DNA of 64,000 nt from Pampus argenteus (Eukaryota; Chordata; Actinopteri; Scombriformes; Stromateidae): assembly GCA_036937835.1 (NCBI GenBank), contig CM072861.1, forward strand, positions 6,674,001-6,738,000, read 5' to 3'. A model generated the notes under the pieces. The model saw only the letters and a program-made list of their open reading frames with translations, was not told the origin of the DNA and searched no databases. Shown piece by piece: positions 8,706-20,158 of the stretch (position 1 is its first letter; each line of letters starts with the position of its first letter). The position numbers and the translations under genes are program-made.

Positions 8706-8787
8706 TGGCAGTGGTGGGATTTGAACCCACGCCCCCTGAGAGACTGGAACCTTAATCCAGCGCCTTAGACCGCTCGGCCACACTACC
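8706..8787 (-). tRNA. trnal-aag: tRNA-Leu (AAG) L10
   Basis: Consensus gene. The 3' flank carries the private GGAACAACG marker shared with L18 and L30. Confidence 0.97.
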
Positions 8788-9030
8788 ACAGATGTAAGGT
8801 CTTTTTTTCACATCTACGGTCAAATTACGTACCAATGAAAATCGTGTCGTCAAAGCCTACAACAGCAACAGCAAGAGCAACAACTGCATCGGCTGAAGGT
8901 AACATAATTATGGTGTCCTCTGCAGAAGCAAAAGGACTCAGAACATCTCTGTTGCAGGACTTAATGAATTTGCCATTGATGGATAATCTGGAGACTACAC
9001 GGAGCCTTCATGTTTGAAAATGTTGACAGT

Positions 9031-9102
9031 TAGCAGAGGATGGTTTCGATCCATCGACCTCTGGGTTATGGGCCCAGCACGCTTCCGCTGCGCCACTCTG
9101 CT
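9031..9102 (-). tRNA. trnam-cau: Initiator tRNA-Met (CAT) M15, class A (CTCC flank)
   Basis: Consensus gene. The 5' flank reads CTCCC, unique in the window. CAGT trailer variant. Confidence 0.98.
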
Positions 9103-9323
9103 CCCTTTTGTGGTGGTTTTGGGCTCTCTTTCACCGCCTTTTCTATACAAAAGCTAGAAAAGCAAAGGATTCAGAACATCTCTGTTGTGGCACTTAATAA
9201 TTTTTGGTTTATATTTGTTTGAAAACCTGGCAATGTGGGCCACAAAGCCTTTACTGTGAGGAGGCTGAGAAACGTTTTTCACTTGTCGATGGTCTCCGGA
9301 ACAGCGAAGGACAAATGCTTGAC

Positions 9324-9405
9324 TGGCAGTGGTGGGATTTGAACCCACGCCCCCTGAGAGACTGGAACCTTAATCCAGCGCCTTAGACCGCTCGGCCACA
9401 CTACC
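9324..9405 (-). tRNA. trnal-aag: tRNA-Leu (AAG) L11
   Basis: Consensus gene. The 3' flank has a 3-bp deletion (CACTTGTCGATGG), so the unit is 618 bp. Confidence 0.97.
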
Positions 9406-9648
9406 ACAGATGTAAGGTCTTTTTTTCACATCTACGGTGAAATTACGTACCAATGAAAATCGTGTCGTCAAAGCCTACAACAGCAACAGCAAGAGCAACA
9501 ACTGCATCGGCTAATGGTAACATAATTATGGTGTCCTCTGCAGAAGCAAAAGGACTCAGAACATCTCTGTTGCAGGACTTAATGAATTTGGCATTGATGG
9601 ATAATCTGGAGACTACGCGGAGCCTTCATGTTTGAAAATGTTGACAAT

Positions 9649-9720
9649 TAGCAGAGGATGGTTTCGATCCATCGACCTCTGGGTTATGGGCCCAGCACGC
9701 TTCCGCTGCGCCACTCTGCT
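9649..9720 (-). tRNA. trnam-cau: Initiator tRNA-Met (CAT) M16, class A
   Basis: Consensus gene. L12 is upstream. Confidence 0.98.
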
Positions 9721-9944
9721 CGCTTTTGTGGTGGTTTTGGGCTCTCTTTCACCGCCTTTTCTATACAAAAGCTAGAAAAGCAAAGGATTCAGAACATCTC
9801 TGTTGTGGCACTTAATAATTTTTGGTTTATATTTGTTTGAAAACCTGGCAATGTGGGCCACAAAGCCTTTACTGTGAGGAGCCTGAGAAACGTTTTTCCC
9901 TTGTTGTCGATGGTCTCCGGAACAGCGAAGGACAAATGCTTTAC

Positions 9945-10026
9945 TGGCAGTGGTGGGATTTGAACCCACGCCCCCTGAGAGACTGGAACCTTAATCCAGC
10001 GCCTTAGACCGCTCGGCCACACTACC
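9945..10026 (-). tRNA. trnal-aag: tRNA-Leu (AAG) L12
   Basis: Consensus gene. One private change directly in the 3' trailer (plus strand CTTTACTGG). Confidence 0.97.
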
Positions 10027-10269
10027 ACAGATGTAAGGTCTTTTTTTCACATCTACGGTCAAATTACGTACCAATGAAAATCGTGTCGTCAAAGCCTACA
10101 ACAGCAACAGCAAGAGCAACAACTGCATCGGCTGAAGGTAACATAATTATGGTGTCCTCTGCAGAAGCAAAAGGACTCAGAACATCTCTGTTGCAGGACT
10201 TAATGAATTTGGCATTGATGGATAATCTGGAGACTACGCGGAGCCTTCATGTTTGAAAATGTTGACAAT

Positions 10270-10341
10270 TAGCAGAGGATGGTTTCGATCCATCGACCTC
10301 TGGGTTATGGGCCCAGCACGCTTCCGCTGCGCCACTCTGCT
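10270..10341 (-). tRNA. trnam-cau: Initiator tRNA-Met (CAT) M17, class B
   Basis: Consensus gene. Relic P5 is upstream. Confidence 0.98.
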
Positions 10342-10589
10342 GGCTTTTGCTGTGGTTTTGGGCTCTCTCTCGTCGGCTTTTCTCATTAGAACCCGATGCA
10401 AACATGACAAGAATTTGCGTCAAATCAAGTGGACTTGAACAGCAGAAAAGCATGTCATGACAACTATCCCATACATCAGCACACAAAACCCTTACTCTTT
10501 GAGGATGCTGGTACCCGTAGATATTTTATTTCGTCACTTACCGGATGTTGTCGGCGGTTTCCTGAATACTGAACGACAAATGCCTGGCA

Positions 10590-10667
10590 GGCAGTGGTGG
10601 GATTTGAATCTACGCTCCCCGAAAATGGCTCAAATGCTTTCATTCCGAAAGTACTGAGTGGGAGCAC
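10590..10667 (-). pseudogene. Decayed tRNA-Leu relic P5
   Basis: As P1. Confidence 0.75.
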
Positions 10668-10874
10668 CATTACGTTTTGGAATTCAGTGCGGCACATGAA
10701 GTCACGCAATTGCTTCACCCATTTTTGTTTAGATGACTGTTTCAAGCTTCCACCACTATTTGTAAGAAAAGTCTGGCCAGCTGCAGGCCACAAAGCCTTT
10801 ACTGTGAGGAGCCTGAGAAACGTTTTTCCCTTGTTGTCGATGGTCTCCGGAACAGCGAAGGACAAATGCTTGAC

Positions 10875-10956
10875 TGGCAGTGGTGGGATTTGAACCCACG
10901 CCCCCTGAGAGACTGGAACCTTAATCCAGCGCCTTAGACCGCTCGGCCACACTACC
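10875..10956 (-). tRNA. trnal-aag: tRNA-Leu (AAG) L13
   Basis: Consensus gene. A private GACTGTTTC change lies in the far 3' spacer near 10739. Confidence 0.97.
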
Positions 10957-11199
10957 ACAGATGTAAGGTCTTTTTTTCACATCTACGGTCAAATTACGTA
11001 CCAATGAAAATCGTGTCGTCAAAGCCTACAACAGCAACAGCAAGAGCAACAACTGCATCGGCTGAAGGTAACATAATTATGGTGTCCTCTGCAGAAGCAA
11101 AAGGACTCAGAACATCTCTGTTGCAGGACTTAATGAATTTGCCATTGATGGATAATCTGGAGACTACTCGGAGCCTTCATGTTTGAAAATGTTGACAAT

Positions 11200-11271
11200 T
11201 AGCAGAGGATGGTTTCGATCCATCGACCTCTGGGTTATGGGCCCAGCACGCTTCCGCTGCGCCACTCTGCT
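11200..11271 (-). tRNA. trnam-cau: Initiator tRNA-Met (CAT) M18, class A (CTCA flank)
   Basis: Consensus gene. Stub T4 is upstream. Confidence 0.98.
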
Positions 11272-11465
11272 CACTTTTGTGGTGGTTTTGGGCTCTCTTT
11301 CACCGCCTTTTCTATACAAAAGCTAGAAAAGCAAAGGATTCAGAACATCTCTGTTGTGGCACTTAATAATTTTTGGTTTATATTTGTTTGAAAACATGGC
11401 AATGTGGGCATGGACGGATAATCTGGAGACTACACGAAGCCTTCATGTTTGAAAATGTTGACAAT

Positions 11466-11486
11466 TAGCAGAGGATGGTTTCGATC
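11466..11486 (-). pseudogene. iMet stub T4
   Basis: Same junction as T1. Confidence 0.9.
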
Positions 11487-11606
11487 TTGCTGTTGCTGTT
11501 GAAGCAAAAGGACTCAGAACATCTCTGTTGCAGGACTTAATAAATTTGCCATTGATGGATAATCTGGAGACTACACGGAGCCTTCATGTTTGAAAATGTT
11601 GACAAT

Positions 11607-11678
11607 TAGCAGAGGATGGTTTCGATCCATCGACCTCTGGGTTATGGGCCCAGCACGCTTCCGCTGCGCCACTCTGCT
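11607..11678 (-). tRNA. trnam-cau: Initiator tRNA-Met (CAT) M19, class A
   Basis: Consensus gene. L14 is upstream. Confidence 0.98.
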
Positions 11679-11902
11679 CGCTTTTGTGGTGGTTTTGGGC
11701 TCTCTTTCACCGCCTTTTCTATACAAAAGCTAGAAAAGCAAAGGATTCAGAACATCTCTGTTGTGGCACTTAATAATTTTTGGTTTATATTTGTTTGAAA
11801 ACCTGGCAATGTGGGCCACAAAGCCTTTACTGTGAGGAGCCTGAGAAACGTTTTTCACTTGTTGTCGATGGTCTCCGGAACAGCGAAGGACAAATGCTTG
11901 AC

Positions 11903-11984
11903 TGGCAGTGGTGGGATTTGAACCCACGCCCCCTGAGAGACTGGAACCTTAATCCAGCGCCTTAGACCGCTCGGCCACACTACC
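11903..11984 (-). tRNA. trnal-aag: tRNA-Leu (AAG) L14
   Basis: Consensus gene. Confidence 0.97.
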
Positions 11985-12227
11985 ACAGATGTAAGGTCTT
12001 TTTTTCACATCTACGGTCAAATTACGTACCAATGAAAATCGTGTCGTCAAAGCCTACAACAGCAACAGCAAGAGCAACAACTGCATCGGCTAATGGTAAC
12101 ATAATTATGGTGTCCTCTGCAGAAGCAAAAGGACTCAGAACATCTCTGTTGCAGGACTTAATGAATTTGGCATTGATGGATAATCTGGAGACTACGCGGA
12201 GCCTTCATGTTTGAAAATGTTGACAAT

Positions 12228-12299
12228 TAGCAGAGGATGGTTTCGATCCATCGACCTCTGGGTTATGGGCCCAGCACGCTTCCGCTGCGCCACTCTGCT
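12228..12299 (-). tRNA. trnam-cau: Initiator tRNA-Met (CAT) M20, class A
   Basis: Consensus gene. It is the first gene of the left 8.9-kb copy. Confidence 0.98.
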
Positions 12300-12523
12300 C
12301 GCTTTTGTGGTGGTTTTGGGCTCTCTTTCACCGCCTTTTCTATACAAAAGCTAGAAAAGCAAAGGATTCAGAACATCTCTGTTGTGGCACTTAATAATTT
12401 TTGGTTTATATTTGTTTGAAAACCTGGCAATGTGGGCCACAAAGCCTTTACTGTGAGGAGCCTGAGAAACGTTTTTCACTTGTTGTCGATGGTCTCCGGA
12501 ACAGCGAAGGACAAATGCTTGAC

Positions 12524-12605
12524 TGGCAGTGGTGGGATTTGAACCCACGCCCCCTGAGAGACTGGAACCTTAATCCAGCGCCTTAGACCGCTCGGCCACA
12601 CTACC
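12524..12605 (-). tRNA. trnal-aag: tRNA-Leu (AAG) L15
   Basis: Consensus gene. The 5' flank has the GGTGAAATT marker at 12639. Confidence 0.97.
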
Positions 12606-12848
12606 ACAGATGTAAGGTCTTTTTTTCACATCTACGGTGAAATTACGTACCAATGAAAATCGTGTCGTCAAAGCCTACAACAGCAACAGCAAGAGCAACA
12701 ACTGCATCGGCTAATGGTAACATAATTATGGTGTCCTCTGCAGAAGCAAAAGGACTCAGAACATCTCTGTTGCAGGACTTAATGAATTTGGCATTGATGG
12801 ATAATCTGGAGACTACGCGGAGCCTTCATGTTTGAAAATGTTGACAAT

Positions 12849-12920
12849 TAGCAGAGGATGGTTTCGATCCATCGACCTCTGGGTTATGGGCCCAGCACGC
12901 TTCCGCTGCGCCACTCTGCT
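12849..12920 (-). tRNA. trnam-cau: Initiator tRNA-Met (CAT) M21, class A
   Basis: Consensus gene. L16 is upstream. Confidence 0.98.
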
Positions 12921-13144
12921 CGCTTTTGTGGTGGTTTTGGGCTCTCTTTCACCGCCTTTTCTATACAAAAGCTAGAAAAGCAAAGGATTCAGAACATCTC
13001 TGTTGTGGCACTTAATAATTTTTGGTTTATATTTGTTTGAAAACCTGGCAATGTGGGCCACAAAGCCTTTACTGTGAGGAGCCTGAGAAACGTTTTTCCC
13101 TTGTTGTCGATGGTCTCCGGAACAGCGAAGGACAAATGCTTGAC

Positions 13145-13226
13145 TGGCAGTGGTGGGATTTGAACCCACGCCCCCTGAGAGACTGGAACCTTAATCCAGC
13201 GCCTTAGACCGCTCGGCCACACTACC
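13145..13226 (-). tRNA. trnal-aag: tRNA-Leu (AAG) L16
   Basis: Consensus gene. The 3' flank reads TTTTTCCCTTG, as in class B units, although it follows a class A iMet. This suggests conversion. Confidence 0.97.
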
Positions 13227-13469
13227 ACAGATGTAAGGTCTTTTTTTCACATCTACGGTCAAATTACGTACCAATGAAAATCGTGTCGTCAAAGCCTACA
13301 ACAGCAACAGCAAGAGCAACAACTGCATCGGCTGAAGGTAACATAATTATGGTGTCCTCTGCAGAAGCAAAAGGACTCAGAACATCTCTGTTGCAGGACT
13401 TAATGAATTTGGCATTGATGGATAATCTGGAGACTACGCGGAGCCTTCATGTTTGAAAATGTTGACAAT

Positions 13470-13541
13470 TAGCAGAGGATGGTTTCGATCCATCGACCTC
13501 TGGGTTATGGGCCCAGCACGCTTCCGCTGCGCCACTCTGCT
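13470..13541 (-). tRNA. trnam-cau: Initiator tRNA-Met (CAT) M22, class B
   Basis: Consensus gene. Relic P6 is upstream. Confidence 0.98.
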
Positions 13542-13789
13542 GGCTTTTGCTGTGGTTTTGGGCTCTCTCTCGTCGGCTTTTCTCATTAGAACCCGATGCA
13601 AACATGACAAGAATTTGCGTCAAATCAAGTGGACTTGAACAGCAGAAAAGCATGTCATGACAACTATCCCATACATCAGCACACAAAACCCTTACTCTTT
13701 GAGGATGCTGGTACCCGTAGACATTTTATTTCGTCACTTACCGGATGTTGTCGGCGGTTTCCTGAATACTGAACGACAAATGCCTGGCA

Positions 13790-13867
13790 GGCAGTGGTGG
13801 GATTTGAATCTACGCTCCCCGAAAATGGCTCAAATGCTTTCATTCCGAAAGTACTGAGTGGGAGCAC
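13790..13867 (-). pseudogene. Decayed tRNA-Leu relic P6
   Basis: As P1. Confidence 0.75.
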
Positions 13868-14074
13868 CATTACGTTTTGGAATTCAGTGCGGCACATGAA
13901 GTCACGCAATTGCTTCACCCATTTTTGTTTAGATGACTCTTTCAAGCTTCCACCACTATTTGTAAGAAAAGTCCGGCCAGCTGCAGGCCACAAAGCCTTT
14001 ACTGTGAGGAGCCTGAGAAACGTTTTTCCCTTGTTGTCGATGGTCTCCGGAACAGCGAAGGACAAATGCTTGAC

Positions 14075-14156
14075 TGGCAGTGGTGGGATTTGAACCCACG
14101 CCCCCTGAGAGACTGGAACCTTAATCCAGCGCCTTAGACCGCTCGGCCACACTACC
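14075..14156 (-). tRNA. trnal-aag: tRNA-Leu (AAG) L17
   Basis: Consensus gene. The 5' spacer has the shorter ATGAAATTG form at 14201, shared only with L29. Confidence 0.97.
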
Positions 14157-14398
14157 ACAGATGTAAGGTCTTTTTTTCACATCTACGGTCAAATTACGTA
14201 CCAATGAAATTGTGTCGTCAAAGCCTACAACAGCAACAGCAAGAGCAACAACTGCATCGGCTGAAGGTAACATAATTATGGTGTCCTCTGCAGAAGCAAA
14301 AGGACTCAGAACATCTCTGTTGCAGGACTTAATGAATTTGCCATTGATGGATAATCTGGAGACTACGCGGAGCCTTCATGTTTGAAAATGTTGACAAT

Positions 14399-14470
14399 TA
14401 GCAGAGGATGGTTTCGATCCATCGACCTCTGGGTTATGGGCCCAGCACGCTTCCGCTGCGCCACTCTGCT
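14399..14470 (-). tRNA. trnam-cau: Initiator tRNA-Met (CAT) M23, class A (CTCA flank)
   Basis: Consensus gene. Stub T5 is upstream. Confidence 0.98.
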
Positions 14471-14664
14471 CACTTTTGTGGTGGTTTTGGGCTCTCTTTC
14501 ACCGCCTTTTCTATACAAAAGCTAGAAAAGCAAAGGATTCAGAACATCTCTGTTGTGGCACTTAATAATTTTTGGTTTATATTTGTTTGAAAACATGGCA
14601 ATGTGGGCATGGACGGATAATCTGGAGACTACACGAAGCCTTCATGTTTGAAAATGTTGACAAT

Positions 14665-14685
14665 TAGCAGAGGATGGTTTCGATC
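14665..14685 (-). pseudogene. iMet stub T5
   Basis: Same junction as T1, but the spacer after it reads TAATGAATTTGG rather than the TAATAAATTTGC seen with T1. It leads into a class B iMet (M24). Confidence 0.9.
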
Positions 14686-14805
14686 TTGCTGTTGCTGTTG
14701 AAGCAAAAGGACTCAGAACATCTCTGTTGCAGGACTTAATGAATTTGGCATTGATGGATAATCTGGAGACTACGCGGAGCCTTCATGTTTGAAAATGTTG
14801 ACAAT

Positions 14806-14877
14806 TAGCAGAGGATGGTTTCGATCCATCGACCTCTGGGTTATGGGCCCAGCACGCTTCCGCTGCGCCACTCTGCT
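14806..14877 (-). tRNA. trnam-cau: Initiator tRNA-Met (CAT) M24, class B
   Basis: Consensus gene. It follows a stub directly, an arrangement seen elsewhere only at M41. Confidence 0.98.
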
Positions 14878-15125
14878 GGCTTTTGCTGTGGTTTTGGGCT
14901 CTCTCTCGTCGGCTTTTCTCATTAGAACCCGATGCAAACATGACAAGAATTTGCGTCAAATCAAGTGGACTTGAACAGCAGAAAAGCATGTCATGACAAC
15001 TATCCCATACATCAGCACACAAAACCCTTACTCTTTGAGGATGCTGGTACCCGTAGACATTTTATTTCGTCACTTACCGGATGTTGTCGGCGGTTTCCTG
15101 AATACTGAACGACAAATGCCTGGCA

Positions 15126-15203
15126 GGCAGTGGTGGGATTTGAATCTACGCTCCCCGAAAATGGCTCAAATGCTTTCATTCCGAAAGTACTGAGTGGGAG
15201 CAC
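15126..15203 (-). pseudogene. Decayed tRNA-Leu relic P7
   Basis: As P1. Confidence 0.75.
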
Positions 15204-15410
15204 CATTACGTTTTGGAATTCAGTGCGGCACATGAAGTCACGCAATTGCTTCACCCAATTTTGTTTAGATGACTCTTTCAAGCTTCCACCACTATTTGTA
15301 AGAAAAGTCCGGCCAGCTGCAGGCCACAAAGCCTTTACTGTGAGGAGCCTGAGAAACGTTTTTCCCTTGTTGTCGATGGTCTCCGGAACAACGAAGGACA
15401 AATGCTTGAC

Positions 15411-15492
15411 TGGCAGTGGTGGGATTTGAACCCACGCCCCCTGAGAGACTGGAACCTTAATCCAGCGCCTTAGACCGCTCGGCCACACTACC
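15411..15492 (-). tRNA. trnal-aag: tRNA-Leu (AAG) L18
   Basis: Consensus gene. The 3' flank has the GGAACAACG marker at 15391. Confidence 0.97.
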
Positions 15493-15735
15493 ACAGATGT
15501 AAGGTCTTTTTTTCACATCTACGGTCAAATTACGTACCAATGAAAATCGTGTCGTCAAAGCCTACAACAGCAACAGCAAGAGCAACAACTGCATCGGCTG
15601 AAGGTAACATAATTATGGTGTCCTCTGCAGAAGCAAAAGGACTCAGAACATCTCTGTTGCAGGACTTAATGAATTTGCCATTGATGGATAATCTGGAGAC
15701 TACACGGAGCCTTCATGTTTGAAAATGTTGACAGT

Positions 15736-15807
15736 TAGCAGAGGATGGTTTCGATCCATCGACCTCTGGGTTATGGGCCCAGCACGCTTCCGCTGCGCCA
15801 CTCTGCT
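15736..15807 (-). tRNA. trnam-cau: Initiator tRNA-Met (CAT) M25, class A
   Basis: Consensus gene. CAGT trailer variant. Confidence 0.98.
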
Positions 15808-16028
15808 CGCTTTTGTGGTGGTTTTGGGCTCTCTTTCACCGCCTTTTCTATACAAAAGCTAGAAAAGCAAAGGATTCAGAACATCTCTGTTGTGGCACTT
15901 AATAATTTTTGGTTTATATTTGTTTGAAAACCTGGCAATGTGGGCCACAAAGCCTTTACTGTAAGGAGGCTGAGAAACGTTTTTCACTTGTCGATGGTCT
16001 CCGGAACAGCGAAGGACAAATGCTTGAC

Positions 16029-16110
16029 TGGCAGTGGTGGGATTTGAACCCACGCCCCCTGAGAGACTGGAACCTTAATCCAGCGCCTTAGACCGCTCGG
16101 CCACACTACC
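16029..16110 (-). tRNA. trnal-aag: tRNA-Leu (AAG) L19
   Basis: Consensus gene. The 3' flank has the 3-bp deletion plus GTAAGG (15963), shared with L31 only. Confidence 0.97.
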
Positions 16111-16353
16111 ACAGATGTAAGGTCTTTTTTTCACATCTACGGTGAAATTACGTACCAATGAAAATCGTGTCGTCAAAGCCTACAACAGCAACAGCAAGAG
16201 CAACAACTGCATCGGCTAATGGTAACATAATTATGGTGTCCTCTGCAGAAGCAAAAGGACTCAGAACATCTCTGTTGCAGGACTTAATGAATTTGGCATT
16301 GATGGATAATCTGGAGACTACGCGGAGCCTTCATGTTTGAAAATGTTGACAAT

Positions 16354-16425
16354 TAGCAGAGGATGGTTTCGATCCATCGACCTCTGGGTTATGGGCCCAG
16401 CACGCTTCCGCTGCGCCACTCTGCT
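16354..16425 (-). tRNA. trnam-cau: Initiator tRNA-Met (CAT) M26, class A
   Basis: Consensus gene. L20 is upstream. Confidence 0.98.
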
Positions 16426-16649
16426 CGCTTTTGTGGTGGTTTTGGGCTCTCTTTCACCGCCTTTTCTATACAAAAGCTAGAAAAGCAAAGGATTCAGAAC
16501 ATCTCTGTTGTGGCACTTAATAATTTTTGGTTTATATTTGTTTGAAAACCTGGCAATGTGGGCCACAAAGCCTTTACTGTGAGGAGCCTGAGAAACGTTT
16601 TTCCCTTGTTGTCGATGGTCTCCGGAACAGCGAAGGACAAATGCTTGAC

Positions 16650-16731
16650 TGGCAGTGGTGGGATTTGAACCCACGCCCCCTGAGAGACTGGAACCTTAAT
16701 CCAGCGCCTTAGACCGCTCGGCCACACTACC
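16650..16731 (-). tRNA. trnal-aag: tRNA-Leu (AAG) L20
   Basis: Consensus gene. The 5' spacer reads TTATGTACC at 16772. Confidence 0.97.
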
Positions 16732-16974
16732 ACAGATGTAAGGTCTTTTTTTCACATCTACGGTCAAATTATGTACCAATGAAAATCGTGTCGTCAAAGC
16801 CTACAACAGCAACAGCAAGAGCAACAACTGCATCGGCTGAAGGTAACATAATTATGGTGTCCTCTGCAGAAGCAAAAGGACTCAGAACATCTCTGTTGCA
16901 GGACTTAATGAATTTGGCATTGATGGATAATCTGGAGACTACGCGGAGCCTTCATGTTTGAAAATGTTGACAAT

Positions 16975-17046
16975 TAGCAGAGGATGGTTTCGATCCATCG
17001 ACCTCTGGGTTATGGGCCCAGCACGCTTCCGCTGCGCCACTCTGCT
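16975..17046 (-). tRNA. trnam-cau: Initiator tRNA-Met (CAT) M27, class B
   Basis: Consensus gene. Relic P8 is upstream. Confidence 0.98.
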
Positions 17047-17294
17047 GGCTTTTGCTGTGGTTTTGGGCTCTCTCTCGTCGGCTTTTCTCATTAGAACCCG
17101 ATGCAAACATGACAAGAATTTGCGTCAAATCAAGTGGACTTGAACAGCAGAAAAGCATGTCATGACAACTATCCCATACATCAGCACACAAAACCCTTAC
17201 TCTTTGAGGATGCTGGTACCCGTAGATATTTTATTTCGTCACTTACCGGATGTTGTCGGCGGTTTCCTGAATACTGAACGACAAATGCCTGGCA

Positions 17295-17372
17295 GGCAGT
17301 GGTGGGATTTGAATCTACGCTCCCCGAAAATGGCTCAAATGCTTTCATTCCGAAAGTACTGAGTGGGAGCAC
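17295..17372 (-). pseudogene. Decayed tRNA-Leu relic P8
   Basis: As P1. Confidence 0.75.
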
Positions 17373-17579
17373 CATTACGTTTTGGAATTCAGTGCGGCAC
17401 ATGAAGTCACGCAATTGCTTCACCCATTTTTGTTTAGATGACTCTTTCAAGCTTCCACCACTATTTGTAAGAAAAGTCTGGCCAGCTGCAGGCCACAAAG
17501 CCTTTACTGTGAGGAGCCTGAGAAACGTTTTTCCCTTGTTGTCGATGGTCTCCGGAACAGCGAAGGACAAATGCTTGAC

Positions 17580-17661
17580 TGGCAGTGGTGGGATTTGAAC
17601 CCACGCCCCCTGAGAGACTGGAACCTTAATCCAGCGCCTTAGACCGCTCGGCCACACTACC
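17580..17661 (-). tRNA. trnal-aag: tRNA-Leu (AAG) L21
   Basis: Consensus gene. Confidence 0.97.
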
Positions 17662-17904
17662 ACAGATGTAAGGTCTTTTTTTCACATCTACGGTCAAATT
17701 ACGTACCAATGAAAATCGTGTCGTCAAAGCCTACAACAGCAACAGCAAGAGCAACAACTGCATCGGCTGAAGGTAACATAATTATGGTGTCCTCTGCAGA
17801 AGCAAAAGGACTCAGAACATCTCTGTTGCAGGACTTAATGAATTTGCCATTGATGGATAATCTGGAGACTACTCGGAGCCTTCATGTTTGAAAATGTTGA
17901 CAAT

Positions 17905-17976
17905 TAGCAGAGGATGGTTTCGATCCATCGACCTCTGGGTTATGGGCCCAGCACGCTTCCGCTGCGCCACTCTGCT
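17905..17976 (-). tRNA. trnam-cau: Initiator tRNA-Met (CAT) M28, class A (CTCA flank)
   Basis: Consensus gene. Stub T6 is upstream. Confidence 0.98.
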
Positions 17977-18170
17977 CACTTTTGTGGTGGTTTTGGGCTC
18001 TCTTTCACCGCCTTTTCTATACAAAAGCTAGAAAAGCAAAGGATTCAGAACATCTCTGTTGTGGCACTTAATAATTTTTGGTTTATATTTGTTTGAAAAC
18101 ATGGCAATGTGGGCATGGACGGATAATCTGGAGACTACACGAAGCCTTCATGTTTGAAAATGTTGACAAT

Positions 18171-18191
18171 TAGCAGAGGATGGTTTCGATC
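18171..18191 (-). pseudogene. iMet stub T6
   Basis: Same junction as T1. Confidence 0.9.
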
Positions 18192-18311
18192 TTGCTGTTG
18201 CTGTTGAAGCAAAAGGACTCAGAACATCTCTGTTGCAGGACTTAATAAATTTGCCATTGATGGATAATCTGGAGACTACACGGAGCCTTCATGTTTGAAA
18301 ATGTTGACAAT

Positions 18312-18383
18312 TAGCAGAGGATGGTTTCGATCCATCGACCTCTGGGTTATGGGCCCAGCACGCTTCCGCTGCGCCACTCTGCT
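18312..18383 (-). tRNA. trnam-cau: Initiator tRNA-Met (CAT) M29, class A
   Basis: Consensus gene. L22 is upstream. Confidence 0.98.
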
Positions 18384-18607
18384 CGCTTTTGTGGTGGTTT
18401 TGGGCTCTCTTTCACCGCCTTTTCTATACAAAAGCTAGAAAAGCAAAGGATTCAGAACATCTCTGTTGTGGCACTTAATAATTTTTGGTTTATATTTGTT
18501 TGAAAACCTGGCAATGTGGGTCACAAAGTCTTTACTGTGAGGAGCCTGAGAAACGTTTTTCACTTGTTGTCGATGGTCTCCGGAACAGCGAAGGACAAAT
18601 GCTTGAC

Positions 18608-18689
18608 TGGCAGTGGTGGGATTTGAACCCACGCCCCCTGAGAGACTGGAACCTTAATCCAGCGCCTTAGACCGCTCGGCCACACTACC
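18608..18689 (-). tRNA. trnal-aag: tRNA-Leu (AAG) L22
   Basis: Consensus gene. The 3' spacer has TCACAAAGTC at 18521, shared with L34. Confidence 0.97.
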
Positions 18690-18932
18690 ACAGATGTAAG
18701 GTCTTTTTTTCACATCTACGGTGAAATTACGTACCAATGAAAATCGTGTCGTCAAAGCCTACAACAGCAACAGCAAGAGCAACAACTGCATCGGCTAATG
18801 GTAACATAATTATGGTGTCCTCTGCAGAAGCAAAAGGACTCAGAACATCTCTGTTGCAGGACTTAATGAATTTGGCATTGGTGGATAATCTGGAGACTAC
18901 GCGGAGCCTTCATGTTTGAAAATGTTGACAAT

Positions 18933-19004
18933 TAGCAGAGGATGGTTTCGATCCATCGACCTCTGGGTTATGGGCCCAGCACGCTTCCGCTGCGCCACTC
19001 TGCT
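18933..19004 (-). tRNA. trnam-cau: Initiator tRNA-Met (CAT) M30, class A
   Basis: Consensus gene. The 3' spacer has TTGGTGG at 18881. Confidence 0.98.
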
Positions 19005-19228
19005 CGCTTTTGTGGTGGTTTTGGGCTCTCTTTCACCGCCTTTTCTATACAAAAGCTAGAAAAGCAAAGGATTCAGAACATCTCTGTTGTGGCACTTAAT
19101 AATTTTTGGTTTATATTTGTTTGAAAACCTGGCAATGTGGGCCACAAAGCCTTTACTGTGAGGAGCCTGAGAAACGTTTTTCCCTTGTTGTCGATGGTCT
19201 CCGGAACAGCGAAGGACAAATGCTTGAC

Positions 19229-19310
19229 TGGCAGTGGTGGGATTTGAACCCACGCCCCCTGAGAGACTGGAACCTTAATCCAGCGCCTTAGACCGCTCGG
19301 CCACACTACC
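19229..19310 (-). tRNA. trnal-aag: tRNA-Leu (AAG) L23
   Basis: Consensus gene. CCCTTG-type 3' flank, as L16. Confidence 0.97.
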
Positions 19311-19553
19311 ACAGATGTAAGGTCTTTTTTTCACATCTACGGTCAAATTACGTACCAATGAAAATCGTGTCGTCAAAGCCTACAACAGCAACAGCAAGAG
19401 CAACAACTGCATCGGCTGAAGGTAACATAATTATGGTGTCCTCTGCAGAAGCAAAAGGACTCAGAACATCTCTGTTGCAGGACTTAATGAATTTGGCATT
19501 GATGGATAATCTGGAGACTACGCGGAGCCTTCATGTTTGAAAATGTTGACAAT

Positions 19554-19625
19554 TAGCAGAGGATGGTTTCGATCCATCGACCTCTGGGTTATGGGCCCAG
19601 CACGCTTCCGCTGCGCCACTCTGCT
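19554..19625 (-). tRNA. trnam-cau: Initiator tRNA-Met (CAT) M31, class B
   Basis: Consensus gene. Relic P9 is upstream. Confidence 0.98.
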
Positions 19626-19873
19626 GGCTTTTGCTGTGGTTTTGGGCTCTCTCTCGTCGGCTTTTCTCATTAGAACCCGATGCAAACATGACAAGAATTT
19701 GCGTCAAATCAAGTGGACTTGAACAGCAGAAAAGCATGTCATGACAACTATCCCATACATCAGCACACAAAACCCTTACTCTTTGAGGATGCTGGTACCC
19801 GTAGATATTTTATTTCGTCACTTACCGGATGTTGTCGGCGGTTTCCTGAATACTGAACGACAAATGCCTGGCA

Positions 19874-19951
19874 GGCAGTGGTGGGATTTGAATCTACGCT
19901 CCCCGAAAATGGCTCAAATGCTTTCATTCCGAAAGTACTGAGTGGGAGCAC
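19874..19951 (-). pseudogene. Decayed tRNA-Leu relic P9
   Basis: As P1. Confidence 0.75.
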
Positions 19952-20158
19952 CATTACGTTTTGGAATTCAGTGCGGCACATGAAGTCACGCAATTGCTTC
20001 ACCCATTTTTGTTTAGATGACTCTTTCAAGCTTCCACCACTATTTGTAAGAAAAGTCTGGCCAGCTGCAGGCCACAAAGCCTTTACTGTGAGGAGCCTGA
20101 GAAACGTTTTTCCCTTGTTGTCGATGGTCTCCGGAACAGCGAAGGACAAATGCTTGAC

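Larger units (their letters stand above)
8101..12605. repeat. Higher-order block, copy 1 of 3 (about 4.4 kb)
   Basis: Gene order and spacing from M14 to L15 recur at +6705 bp (14806-19310) and +17592 bp (25693-30197). Shared private markers include an A in GGAACAACG (8686, 15391, 26278) and a 3-bp deletion in the L11, L19 and L31 3' flanks. Edges are approximate. Confidence 0.85.
14806..19310. repeat. Higher-order block, copy 2 of 3
   Basis: M24 to L23 reproduce M14 to L15 at +6705 bp with the same markers. This block is nested inside the 8.9-kb duplication. Confidence 0.85.
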